Shown piece by piece: positions 17,085 through 24,722 of a stretch of 64,000 nt of DNA. Source of the DNA: Synechococcus sp. UW105 (GTDB lineage: Bacteria; Cyanobacteriota; Cyanobacteriia; PCC-6307; Cyanobiaceae); contig NZ_UCNN01000030.1 of NCBI RefSeq assembly GCF_900473935.1, positions 62,001 through 126,000 on the forward strand, read 5' to 3'. A model generated the notes under the pieces. That model had not been told where the DNA came from, did no database searches, and worked only from the letters and a program-made list of their open reading frames with translations. Position numbers and translations under genes: made by a program. Numbering within the stretch: position 1 is the stretch's first letter; each line of letters begins with the position of its first letter.

Positions 17085-18302
17085 ATGGAAAGCCTCGGTG
17101 CGCCTTGTCCGGCCTGGATGGTCACGCGGTTTGAAGAGGCCGGCGGCACCATCTCCTTCCGTCGCTTCATGGAGTTGGCTCTGCATGATCCCGACCATGG
17201 CGCCTACGGAGCCGGAATCCTGCGCGTTGGGCCTGATGGCGATTTCGTGACCTCTCCATCCATGGGTCCAGATTTCGCGGCTCTCTTGGCGCTGCAACTG
17301 GTGCAATGGTTCGATCAACTGGCGGTTCTTCATCCAGAGGTTCCTCTTTGCCTTGTGGACATCGGTCCGGGAGAAGGAGATCTAGCCGCTGATCTCATCA
17401 CTGAGTTGAATCGCTTGCAACCGGAGTGGCTTGATCGCCTTGAGTTGATTCTGGTGGAACTCAATCAAGGGATGGCTGCTCGCCAACGGAAGCGCCTCGA
17501 TCAGGTCGACTCGCTGGCGGTGACCTGGCGCAGTCTTGAGCAATTGTCTTCGCAACCGCTCATCGGGGTCTTTCTGGCTCACGAATTACTCGATGCACTG
17601 CCCGTGGAACGACTTGTGAATCGAGAGGGAGAGCTGAATCAGTTGTTGGTCACTGCAGCCATGGGGTCTGATCAGACAGTGCGGCTTCAGTGGGCTGAGC
17701 AACCTTTGCCTGAGGCTCTGGAACAGCAACTGCAATGGGCAGAGCATCAGTGCGATTTGGTCCTGCCTCCGGCGGGCGCCCCAGAGGGTTGGACCACGGA
17801 ATGGCATCACAGTGTTCCCGACTGGCTCCAGTCAGCGGCAGGTGCCTTAGGCCAGGGAGTGCTGCTGATTGTTGACTACGCCCATGAGGCAGCTCGTTAT
17901 TACAGCGCCCTGCGCAGCGCCGGTACCTTGCTTGCCTACCGCCATCAGAAGGTGTCGAACGATCTGCTCGGCCAGGCAGGTTTGACAGATCTGACAGCGC
18001 ACCTTTGCATCGATACACTCATCGCCCAGGCGCGCCAGCGGGGCTGGCTCTGCCTGGGTCACTGCCGACAGGGGGAGGCACTGCTGTCACTCGGCCTGGC
18101 TGAACGCTTGCACAATCTGCAGAGATTGCCCACGGACCAGTTGGCTCTCGCTTTGCAGCGCCGGGAGGCATTGCTTCGTCTTGTGGATCCTGGTTCTCTT
18201 GGTGACTTTCGCTGGATTGCTCTGCAGCGTTGCCGAGATCTTTCGGACGATCCTCTGCCTTTGCAGGCGCGATTCCTGGAGCCTCCGTTGGAGATCAGCT
18301 GA
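17085..18302 (+). CDS. MidA/NDUFAF7-like class I SAM-dependent methyltransferase
   Basis: 405 residues. [14 protein letters not shown] near residue 30, [14 protein letters not shown] (SAM-binding glycine loop) near 90, [16 protein letters not shown] near 165 and [15 protein letters not shown] near 265 match the SAM-dependent MidA/NDUFAF7 family (formerly DUF185). The mitochondrial member dimethylates an arginine of complex I; a link to the related NDH-1 complex in cyanobacteria is inference only. The last 8 bases overlap the convergent aroB. Confidence 0.85.
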   Translation: MESLGAPCPAWMVTRFEEAGGTISFRRFMELALHDPDHGAYGAGILRVGPDGDFVTSPSMGPDFAALLALQLVQWFDQLAVLHPEVPLCLVDIGPGEGDLAADLITELNRLQPEWLDRLELILVELNQGMAARQRKRLDQVDSLAVTWRSLEQLSSQPLIGVFLAHELLDALPVERLVNREGELNQLLVTAAMGSDQTVRLQWAEQPLPEALEQQLQWAEHQCDLVLPPAGAPEGWTTEWHHSVPDWLQSAAGALGQGVLLIVDYAHEAARYYSALRSAGTLLAYRHQKVSNDLLGQAGLTDLTAHLCIDTLIAQARQRGWLCLGHCRQGEALLSLGLAERLHNLQRLPTDQLALALQRREALLRLVDPGSLGDFRWIALQRCRDLSDDPLPLQARFLEPPLEIS

Positions 18303-19389
18303 GACAGTCCAGACAAGATCTGATTTCTTCGCTGCTGACATCAGAAGCGATATGGACAGAACCGATGGTGGAGGGAATCACGAATCTGACTCGACCGTCT
18401 TGAACCTTCTTATCTCCTTGAAGGGTGTCGAGAACGGCATCCTGTGCCAAGGCCGGCCAAATCGCGGGTAAGCCGCATTTCCGCACCAATCGGCGTTGTC
18501 GATCTGCATCGAGGCGACTCCAGTCGCCACGTAGAACCGCAAGCTCTCCAACGGCCACCATGCCGATGGCAACGGCTTCTCCATGCAGCCAGGTTCCGTA
18601 TCCAGTGAGATTTTCGACCACATGCCCGAAGGTGTGACCGTAATTGAGGATTGCGCGGCGACCGCCCTCGCGCTCATCGGCCGCTACCACCTCGGCCTTG
18701 GCCTGGGTGGATCGTTCGAGAATGGTTTGCAGGTTTTGTTCGCCTAGACCAGAAGCATCACTGAGTGTCTCGATGTTTTCGAGAAGAGCAAACAGCTCGG
18801 GATCTCCGATCACTCCGTATTTGATCACTTCTGCCATCCCGGCACGGAATTCCCTGGCTGGCAGTGTGTTGAGTGTTAACGGATCAATGAGCACCAGTTT
18901 GGGTTGATGAAAAGCCCCGATCAGGTTTTTCCCCCCCGGGTGATTCACGCCGGTTTTTCCTCCGATCGCTGCATCCACCATTGCGAGCAGCGTGGTTGGC
19001 ACCTGCACAACCGCGATACCCCTTAACCAGGTTGCCGCTGCAAAGCCCGTCATGTCTCCGACGACCCCACCACCGAGGGCAACCATCAAGGAACCGCGTT
19101 CGAGCCGTAAGCGATGGGCTGCATCGTGAATCCTGCTCACCGTGTCCAGATGCTTCTGGTCTTCTCCGGCCTCGATGACCAGCAGTTCCGGTTCGTAGCC
19201 GCTTTCTCGCAGGCTCTTCAAGCAAGTCTCCCCATAGGGAGCGGCCACATCCGGGTTGCTGACAACAAGCACCTTGCGAGGTGCAGGGCGATCTGTGCGC
19301 AGAAGCTCCTCGCCCAGACTCTGAAGTGATCCACTCCCGATCACAACGTTGTATGGGTTCAACGCGAGTTTGACGGGGATGCGTTGCAT
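18295..19389 (-). CDS. aroB: 3-dehydroquinate synthase
   Basis: 364 residues from ATG 19389 ([20 protein letters not shown]). AroB turns DAHP into 3-dehydroquinate, the second shikimate step. The NAD-binding [19 protein letters not shown], the [25 protein letters not shown] substrate loop and the zinc histidines in NYGHTFGH and [10 protein letters not shown] are all present. The frame remains open to 19671, but that extension has no conserved character and would overlap the divergent permease. Confidence 0.95.
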   Translation of the reverse strand: MQRIPVKLALNPYNVVIGSGSLQSLGEELLRTDRPAPRKVLVVSNPDVAAPYGETCLKSLRESGYEPELLVIEAGEDQKHLDTVSRIHDAAHRLRLERGSLMVALGGGVVGDMTGFAAATWLRGIAVVQVPTTLLAMVDAAIGGKTGVNHPGGKNLIGAFHQPKLVLIDPLTLNTLPAREFRAGMAEVIKYGVIGDPELFALLENIETLSDASGLGEQNLQTILERSTQAKAEVVAADEREGGRRAILNYGHTFGHVVENLTGYGTWLHGEAVAIGMVAVGELAVLRGDWSRLDADRQRRLVRKCGLPAIWPALAQDAVLDTLQGDKKVQDGRVRFVIPSTIGSVHIASDVSSEEIRSCLDCLS

Positions 19390-19489
19390 CAGAGGGCAAT
19401 CAGCGCCATGGGGCGCGGCTGAAGACCGCTCCACTCTGCCGTCTAGATCGGCCATCCCGCCTAACCTCCGCGAAGAATGCTGAGAGTGC

Positions 19490-20389
19490 ATGGGCCGCAG
19501 GCTTGATCTAGGCAAATGGCGCCAGACAATCACGGCTTGGTCTTTTCTCGTACCTGCGCTGGTGTTGTTGGCCATTTCGGTGCTCGTGCCCGCTTTGATG
19601 GCCTTGGTGATGACCTTCACCCAGACAGGCCTTGATGTTTCCGAACCACTGCGTTTTGTCGGCTTCGCCAATCTGCACAGGTTGAGTTTGGATCCGATGT
19701 TTTATCGGGTGCTCATCACCACGTTGCTCTATTTGATTGGGATCGTTCCCCCCATCGTTTTGGGGTCACTCGCTCTGGCGGTTCTGGTCAACCGTCGTTT
19801 ACCGGGCATGTATGTCCTCCGTGCAGGCTTCTACACACCAGTGCTCGTTTCGATTGTGGTGGCAGCCATCGCGTTCCGATGGCTCTACGCCGAAAACGGT
19901 CTGGTGAACGGCTGGATGGTGGCGTTGCTAGGAGACGCATTTGCGCCAATCGGGTTTCTCACTAACCCGCTTCTGGCACTCCCCTCGGTGATGCTCGTGA
20001 CGTTGTGGAAGGGGCTTGGGTATTACATGGTGATTTTTCTCGCAGGCTTGCAGGGCATCCCTCAGGAGCTCTATGAAGCTGCTGAGCTGGATGGCAGCGA
20101 TGGCTGGCGTAAACATGTTGATATCACTCTTCCCCTTTTGCGCCCGTATATCACTCTTGTTTCAGTGATTTCTGCGATCGCGGCCACCAAGGTTTTTGAG
20201 GAGGTGTTTCTCATGACCCAGGGTGGGCCAGCCGATTCGACCCGCACCCTTGTCTATTACGTCTATGACCAGGCGTTTTCGGAACTCGAGATCAGCTATG
20301 CCTGCACAGTTGGCTTGGCCTTATTCCTGCTGGTGATGGTCCTGACTCTGTTTCGTTTGGTTTTCGCCGGCGAGCGAGGATTGATCTGA
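19490..20389 (+). CDS. Sugar ABC transporter permease, MalF/UgpA-like
   Basis: 299 residues with about six membrane helices. The EAA loop [24 protein letters not shown] near 210 docks the ATPase. It belongs to the MalFG-type carbohydrate permeases, one of which is also encoded in the ggt cluster at 56982-57845. No second permease, binding protein or ATPase is adjacent, so its partners must lie elsewhere and the substrate (sugar or compatible solute) is unknown. It is divergent from aroB and 26 bases upstream of purK. Confidence 0.85.
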   Translation: MGRRLDLGKWRQTITAWSFLVPALVLLAISVLVPALMALVMTFTQTGLDVSEPLRFVGFANLHRLSLDPMFYRVLITTLLYLIGIVPPIVLGSLALAVLVNRRLPGMYVLRAGFYTPVLVSIVVAAIAFRWLYAENGLVNGWMVALLGDAFAPIGFLTNPLLALPSVMLVTLWKGLGYYMVIFLAGLQGIPQELYEAAELDGSDGWRKHVDITLPLLRPYITLVSVISAIAATKVFEEVFLMTQGGPADSTRTLVYYVYDQAFSELEISYACTVGLALFLLVMVLTLFRLVFAGERGLI

Positions 20390-20415
20390 ACACCATCAGC
20401 CACAACCCCCTTTTC

Positions 20416-21600
20416 ATGACCAGCGCAGCAGCTGACAACCGACTCTCCCGGATAGGCGTCGTTGGCGGTGGTCAGCTGGCACGGATGCTCGTTGATGCCT
20501 CTCGTCAGCGGAATGTGGAGGTGATCGTCCAGACCCCTTCTCTGGCTGATCCAGCTGCCCAGATTGCGGCGGACGTCATTGAGGCGGATCCTGTTGATGC
20601 TGACGCCACTCAGGCATTGCTGAAGCGATGTAGCAGCATCACCTTTGAGAATGAGTGGGTCAGCATTGAAGCCCTGACAGCTCTTGAGCGCAAAGGAGCT
20701 CGGTTTCGGCCCTCGCTGGCCAGTCTGAAACCCCTGGTGAACAAGCTTCACCAACGTCAACTGCTCGATCGGTTATCCATTCCAAGTCCTGACTGGGTTG
20801 AACTGATCTCTATCGATCCAGGTGCTCCGTCATTACCCAAGGGCTGGTCGTTCCCTGTAATGGCCAAGGCCGTGACCGGTGGCTACGACGGCAGGGGCAC
20901 CAGGGTGTTGAAAACCATTGACTGCCTGGCTGAACTGTTGCGATCTGTCGATCCTGACGACTGGATTTTGGAAGCCTGGGTCGATTACGAGAGCGAACTG
21001 GCCCTGGTGGTCAGTCGCGATCAGTCCGGCCGGGTTCGGGCTCTGCCTTTGGCTCAGACGCACCAATCGAACCAGGTTTGTGATTGGGTGTTTGCGCCGG
21101 CCGATGTTGAGCAGCTCGTTGAGGCCACTGCATACAATATTGCTGCATCCCTTCTCACCACATTGGACTACGTGGGTGTGATGGCGATTGAGATGTTTTA
21201 CGGATCTAAGGGGTTACTTGTGAATGAAATTGCTCCACGCACTCACAATTCGGGCCATTTCTCGATTGAGGCCTGTCACAGTAGTCAGTTTGATCAACAA
21301 CTTTGCATTGCAGCTGGCCTCGACATTCCCGATCCTGTCCTCAAGGTGCCCGGGGCATTGATGGTCAATCTGTTGGGGTTGCCTGCCGATCAAGCGACTC
21401 CTCTGGATCAACGCCTTTCAGCCCTGCGTGCTGAACCTTCCCTCAATCTTCATTGGTATGACAAGCACGGTGAAAGTCCTGGTCGAAAACTGGGTCATGT
21501 CACTGTTGTGCTCGATGGCGAGGACGCATCCAGTCGCTGGCGTCAGGCCATGGACGCCTTGCAACGGGTTCGCTCTATCTGGCCTTTGCCCTTAAATTGA
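20416..21600 (+). CDS. purK: N5-carboxyaminoimidazole ribonucleotide synthase
   Basis: 394 residues. RIGVVGGGQLARMLVDASRQR opens the pre-ATP-grasp domain; FPVMAKAVTGGYDGRGT is the ATP-binding loop, and NEIAPRTHNSGHFSIEAC carries the metal and substrate ligands. PurK makes N5-CAIR from AIR, ATP and bicarbonate in purine synthesis. It is the last conserved gene before the peptide island; a small minus-strand frame overlaps its final 9 bases. Confidence 0.94.
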   Translation: MTSAAADNRLSRIGVVGGGQLARMLVDASRQRNVEVIVQTPSLADPAAQIAADVIEADPVDADATQALLKRCSSITFENEWVSIEALTALERKGARFRPSLASLKPLVNKLHQRQLLDRLSIPSPDWVELISIDPGAPSLPKGWSFPVMAKAVTGGYDGRGTRVLKTIDCLAELLRSVDPDDWILEAWVDYESELALVVSRDQSGRVRALPLAQTHQSNQVCDWVFAPADVEQLVEATAYNIAASLLTTLDYVGVMAIEMFYGSKGLLVNEIAPRTHNSGHFSIEACHSSQFDQQLCIAAGLDIPDPVLKVPGALMVNLLGLPADQATPLDQRLSALRAEPSLNLHWYDKHGESPGRKLGHVTVVLDGEDASSRWRQAMDALQRVRSIWPLPLN

Positions 21601-21877
21601 TGAGGGACTGCTGTGTTGGTGACGGCCTTTCTCTAGTGCTCTGATCTGACTCTCTATCGACTTGGGGCGACTGTCGTGACGGTGCCGTAAACCGGCCTCG
21701 TAGCCGGAAACGAATCCCCGCTTTGTTGCCCCTTCTGGTTCTTCCAGGTCGATCACTGGGGCTCGCACGGCACAGCGGTTCACCCTCCTCAAAACCTAAG
21801 CTCTGACAAGGTTTAGCTCTTTGCGTCTGTTGAAGTGGAATACTCAAACCACTAACTAAGAGCACTAACCAGAGCAA
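21592..21877 (-). pseudogene. Small exported protein gene, apparently frameshifted
   Basis: Two open segments abut in different frames. The upstream one (from TTG 21877) encodes a signal-peptide-like stretch (LLWLVLLVSGLSIPLQQTQ then KPCQSLGF). The downstream one, open from about 21792 to 21592, reads VNRCAVRAPVIDLEEPEG, KRGFVSGYEAGLRHRHD and PKSIESQIRALEKG, which looks like true coding sequence. A single indel near 21775-21800 would join them into a protein of about 95 residues. Alternatively only the 66-residue downstream part is real. It overlaps the purK stop, convergent. No family recognised. Confidence 0.4.
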
Positions 21878-22316
21878 AACAAATGACGATTGATGAAATG
21901 TCCCTCTATGGGCTTCGCAAGTGAGGGGGCTGTCCCCTTGCCGTCTGGCAGCAGGGAGTGAGCACAGCTCGCCCTTATGGGCTTCGCAGAAGCTCAGCTA
22001 CGAACTCACCAGCGGGACGTATGGCGACGAAGGCGGCATCGAGCCACTCCCTAGAAGCTCATTCAGGTGAGTTCTATAGCGCTTCGACACCTACGTGCAG
22101 AAGGCTCGGCCGCCGAACCCCAAGGAGTGACAAGCGACTGGGAAGAGACCAAACCTCATCTGTCGTAACTCTGCTTCACCCCCTGCAGAGGCCAAGAACA
22201 GGGCTACAAGTCCACCAGCTCACAGTTATGGATATTGCCATCACAGCAGTGATTGCTGTCAGCCGCACCCAGAGTGGAACCATTGCCTTCAGTGAGATCG
22301 GAAGAGATAGCCCCAA
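21878..22316. other. Gene-free junction at the left edge of the peptide island
   Basis: No intact gene is supported. A 13-bp direct repeat (TATGGGCTTCGCA) occurs at 21908 and 21977. One plus frame reads KLSYELTSGTYGDEGG then a stop, and a nearby one reads RFDTYVQKARPPNPKE then a stop, which could be remains of a decayed gene, but I cannot name it. A 145-codon plus frame over 21958-22395 is rich in Ser, Arg and Pro and runs antisense through the peptide gene at 22317, so it was not accepted. Confidence 0.35.
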
Positions 22317-22490
22317 TCAGCTCAGACCTTGGGCACTGACGCCACGAGCACCAGCTCTTAAGGCAGCGATCCTGCCTCCGACATTCTGGTTCTGAACTTT
22401 GCCTAGATGGTGACCCCCAGCCACCTTCTTCAGTTCTTCATTTGAAAGATCTTCTCTGCTGCCTTCCTTGTTGAATTGGTCTTCTGACAT
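22317..22490 (-). CDS. Double-glycine leader peptide precursor, cysteine-free core
   Basis: 57 residues from ATG 22490. The leader reads MSEDQFNKEG, then LSNEELKKVAGG at residues 15-26, a double-glycine site of the kind cut by C39 peptidase exporters; one is encoded at 31148-33391. The 31-residue core begins HHLGKVQNQNVGG and continues basic and Gly/Ala-rich (RIAALRAGARGVSAQGLS). It has no Cys, so it cannot form lanthionines, and fits an unmodified class II or microcin-like peptide better. It is divergent from the peptide gene at 22622 (131-base gap). A decayed copy lies at 23265-23321. Target unknown. Confidence 0.6.
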   Translation of the reverse strand: MSEDQFNKEGSREDLSNEELKKVAGGHHLGKVQNQNVGGRIAALRAGARGVSAQGLS

Positions 22491-22621
22491 GGGATAGGTA
22501 CGAATACAGTAGTCATAGCAGCGTTTCCTTAGCTAGGCTGCTTGGCATCGAGTTAAGTAATTAGTAGAACCAGGCAAGGGTCGTGAATCACAACTAACTT
22601 TGGAAGAGAGTATTAATACCC

Positions 22622-22834
22622 ATGCCTGAAAAGAACTCTGACAAGGAACTCTCAATTGATGAGCTGAAAACTATCACTGGCGCTGGATATAGTCCGGAAG
22701 ACGATGACCTAGAGTTTTCAAACTTTGTAGGTACTGAAAATTGCAACGAAATCCTTGGTCAGGACAAGGCAGTCAGGAAGATATCAAATGACAAAAAATT
22801 TGTAGGCAATCCTTATCCATCACCAATTGCTTAG
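22622..22834 (+). CDS. Leader-type secreted peptide precursor, NPY-x-SP tail
   Basis: 70 residues. The start MPEKNSDKELSIDELKTITGAG resembles double-glycine leaders (ELSIDELKTITG) but ends Gly-Ala-Gly. The putative core is acidic (YSPEDDDLEF), has one Cys, and closes with KKFVGNPYPSPIA. A GGAAGAGAG ribosome site lies about 14 bases before ATG. The stop is only 6 bases from the next small frame, which ends NPYASPF, so the two look like related, co-transcribed peptides. Export by the neighbouring C39 system is an inference; the single Cys argues against lanthipeptide chemistry. Confidence 0.5.
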   Translation: MPEKNSDKELSIDELKTITGAGYSPEDDDLEFSNFVGTENCNEILGQDKAVRKISNDKKFVGNPYPSPIA

Positions 22835-22840
22835 AAAAGC

Positions 22841-22957
22841 ATGATGATTATTAGACCATCGAATGAGTATGAAAAGTTCGCTTCAGAGATGGCCTTAGAA
22901 CAAGAGGAGGCTGGTGTAGTGGGGTTGTGCCTTAATCCATATGCATCCCCCTTCTAG
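22841..22957 (+). CDS. 38-residue peptide ORF sharing the NPY-x-SP tail
   Basis: Frame from ATG 22841 to TAG 22955. It reads MMIIRPSNEYEKFASEM, ALEQEEAGVVG, then LCLNPYASPF. The last residues mirror the end of the upstream peptide (NPYPSP against NPYASP), and the distance from its stop is 6 bases. There is no clear double-glycine leader, although EEAGVVG might be a worn one. It may be a second peptide, a decayed duplicate, or an immunity partner. Confidence 0.35.
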   Translation: MMIIRPSNEYEKFASEMALEQEEAGVVGLCLNPYASPF

Positions 22958-23752
22958 GCCCTTAATTAGATAAAATTAGTAGCTAGGTAGCTAGGGATTA
23001 TCAGAGCAGTTTTTCGTAATCTGTAGGGTTCATGGAATCTCAGTTGTGTTGTGTATTCAGTGTTCGTTAGTGATCGTTATGGGCGATGACCTACTCAGTT
23101 CTCCAAGTTATTAAAAACCCCCGCATCGCGAGGCCAATCTAACATGCCAGAGTCATTCATCTCAACCATGGCAATTGTACCTAGCTGGATGGCTAAAGAT
23201 TGCTGAGAGGTACTTTGCGGCTTAAGATCTACACCCTATGCACTGATGCTGGCTTCCTCTTTGGTTATGCAGTAATGCTGCCGGAGAAATTCTTGTTCTG
23301 CAGCTTGCCTAGCTGATGGCCGTTAACTGGCGGAGATGTTCAGCCAGATTACTTCACCTATTTTTACATAACTAAGCTCATCTGTGCGGGTATCGGATCA
23401 CCTTTGGGTGTAGTTAGGCAGGGATTAGACAAATAAATAAACGCTGATTTTGCAGGGCATTTTGGTGAGTGGGATGACTCTTAGATCTACAATACTGACG
23501 CTAGAAGTTAGATTGAATATAATAAGGAAATGTCAACAAACGGATCAAAGAGCGTAATCAGGTTGATTCTGTAAGCAGCAGTTGCTCTCACATGAGACGG
23601 GATAAACTTAATCGAATAACCACGCATCTCAGTTGCTTGGTGTCGATGTTAGGGAAGTAAAAGCAGAACTGGTTGATGCTTGCTCTATGCTAGGAAAGCC
23701 ATTGGTTATCGTGGCCCTATTCGTCGAAATCTCTTTTTAGAATTAGTTGATT
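22958..23752. other. AT-rich gap with decayed sequence
   Basis: No intact gene is supported in about 800 bases. It contains the relic precursor listed separately. A 36-codon plus frame between stops, about 23612-23740, reads LLGVDVREVKAELVDACSML and ends ALFVEISF; it has no ATG at its head and may be the tail of a lost gene. A small tandem repeat (TAGCTAGG twice) occurs near 22980-22995. The high stop density in all frames fits gene decay. Confidence 0.4.
23265..23321 (-). pseudogene. Decayed copy of the cysteine-free peptide core
   Basis: Minus-strand frame GHQLGKLQNKNFSGSITA followed by TAA. Aligned to the core of the precursor at 22317-22490 (HHLGKVQNQNVGGRIAA) it keeps 10 of 17 residues with no gap. 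The leader is lost: the frame meets a stop seven codons upstream, and no double glycine precedes the core. This shows the family was duplicated here and one copy has died. Confidence 0.5.
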
Positions 23753-24064
23753 TTAGCAGGGAGGGTTTTTGATACTTGGAGTTGTTGGGTGCGGACAGAG
23801 ACCGGCTGCACTCGCTCCAGAACCAAGACAGGTCAATCTACAAGGCCTCCCACCACCGGCGACGTCTTCAACTTCTTCATCTGTAAGGTCAAACTCTTGA
23901 TTCGGTGATAAGGGATTAAGCAGGATTCCTGGAGGAACTAGAAATCCTTCATCTTTGGCGATCTGTGAAACTGTATCGGCGTCTGCGGCTGCTTTGAGCT
24001 TGTCCTGCAATGTGAGATCACCTTTGACCTTCATCAGAAACAATTTGAGCTGCTCTTCAGACAT
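23753..24064 (-). CDS. Nif11-leader lanthipeptide precursor (prochlorosin-like), 4 Cys
   Basis: 103 residues. Residues 1 to about 50 are a Nif11-type leader (MSEEQLKLFLMKVKGDL, then LKAAADADTVSQIAKDEGF), and LTDEEVEDVAGG ends the 71-residue leader. The 32-residue core has Cys at core positions 4, 8, 19 and 32, Thr at 7, 23, 24 and Ser at 11, 14, 26, and is Pro-rich at the end (PHPTTPS, NPPC). LanM at 25745 would dehydrate Ser/Thr and add Cys thiols, up to four rings. The gene is divergent from the second precursor, 236 bases away. Ring pattern and activity are unknown. Confidence 0.88.
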   Translation of the reverse strand: MSEEQLKLFLMKVKGDLTLQDKLKAAADADTVSQIAKDEGFLVPPGILLNPLSPNQEFDLTDEEVEDVAGGGRPCRLTCLGSGASAAGLCPHPTTPSIKNPPC

Positions 24065-24300
24065 CGTTGGCCTGCATAACTATTATTGGTATAGCATCAG
24101 ATCGAAGAATTGTCACTAATCGGACCAAGCACCCATTGATGCCGACTGTTTCTATTCAGTCAAGCTGACCGGTCGAAACAGTCTTTCTCAATAGGATTAG
24201 GACTTAAATGCCACTGAGCAGTCAAGTCGGCTCTCATGAATTATTGTTTAAATTGATCTGAAACGTAGCGGCCTGACTATATTAGAAAAAAATCAAATTA
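24065..24300. promoter_or_regulatory. Shared intergenic region of the divergent lanthipeptide precursors
   Basis: The 236 bases between the two opposed precursor starts must carry both promoters. The segment is AT-rich, especially next to the plus-strand start, where no Shine-Dalgarno sequence is visible (ATTAGAAAAAAATC before ATG). A TATACCAAT element about 25 bases upstream of the minus-strand ATG could be a -10 box. No operator repeat stands out. Confidence 0.3.
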
Positions 24301-24570
24301 ATGACCGTCGATCAGCTTAAATCATTTATTGAAAAGGTGAAAAACGATCGCGCTCTTCAGCTCAGGTTAAAAGCAGTGGAAACCGATGCCGATTGGTGTG
24401 CAATTGCCAAGGAAGAGGGCTTTTCGATCAGTGTTCAAGATTATCGAAAAGGCTGCGATGAACTAACCGATGAGGAGATGGAGGGTATTGCAGGAGGTGG
24501 CACTTGCTGGTGCGGTAAAACCAAGAAAGTCTGTCGATTCGACTCGAAGGATTGGATTTGGGAGTGCTGA
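24301..24570 (+). CDS. Nif11-leader lanthipeptide precursor, 4 Cys and 3 Ser/Thr in core
   Basis: 89 residues. Leader: MTVDQLKSFIEKVKND, LRLKAVETDADWCAIAKEEGF and ELTDEEMEGIAGG, 66 residues, same Nif11 family as the neighbour. The 23-residue core starts GTCWCGKTKKVC and ends with Cys; Cys at core 3, 5, 12 and 23, Thr 2 and 8, Ser 16, with three aromatic Trp. Four Cys against three Ser/Thr means at most three lanthionine rings and one free Cys. The leader itself holds two Cys, unusual for a cleaved leader. Processing by LanM and the C39 exporter is inferred from neighbourhood and leader type. Confidence 0.88.
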   Translation: MTVDQLKSFIEKVKNDRALQLRLKAVETDADWCAIAKEEGFSISVQDYRKGCDELTDEEMEGIAGGGTCWCGKTKKVCRFDSKDWIWEC

Positions 24571-24611
24571 TAAGTCGCCCTTTATTGTCTTGTTAAGCTG
24601 TAATTGGTCTT

Positions 24612-24722
24612 TTAGGCTTTTTTATAACAGGCCACGACTGGGATAATCAAATCTGTCTTAGCCTCATTAACTTTCTTGCTTTCAAGTCCATTGCCTGTCG
24701 AAATTGGACAGCTATAAGGCAT
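24612..24722 (-). CDS. Possible 36-residue ORF with CPIS start
   Basis: ATG 24722 to TAA 24612, reading MPYSCPISTGNGLESKKVNE, then AKTDLIIPVVACYKKA. The opening (SCPIS...VNE) faintly recalls the N-terminus of DUF4395 membrane proteins, which would make this a remnant; it may also be an unrelated short peptide with two Cys. It converges on the second lanthipeptide precursor, 41 bases away. Composition looks more protein-like than the surrounding gap. Confidence 0.25.
   Translation of the reverse strand: MPYSCPISTGNGLESKKVNEAKTDLIIPVVACYKKA

Noticed and set aside
22176-22283. 35-residue hydrophobic minus frame after the cysteine-free peptide gene, considered as an immunity peptide
   Set aside because: Could be one helix, but has no start context or homologue I recognise; too weak to list as a gene.
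21958-22395. 145-codon plus-strand frame
   Set aside because: Overlaps the leader-peptide gene on the other strand and has Ser/Arg/Pro-rich, non-protein-like composition.
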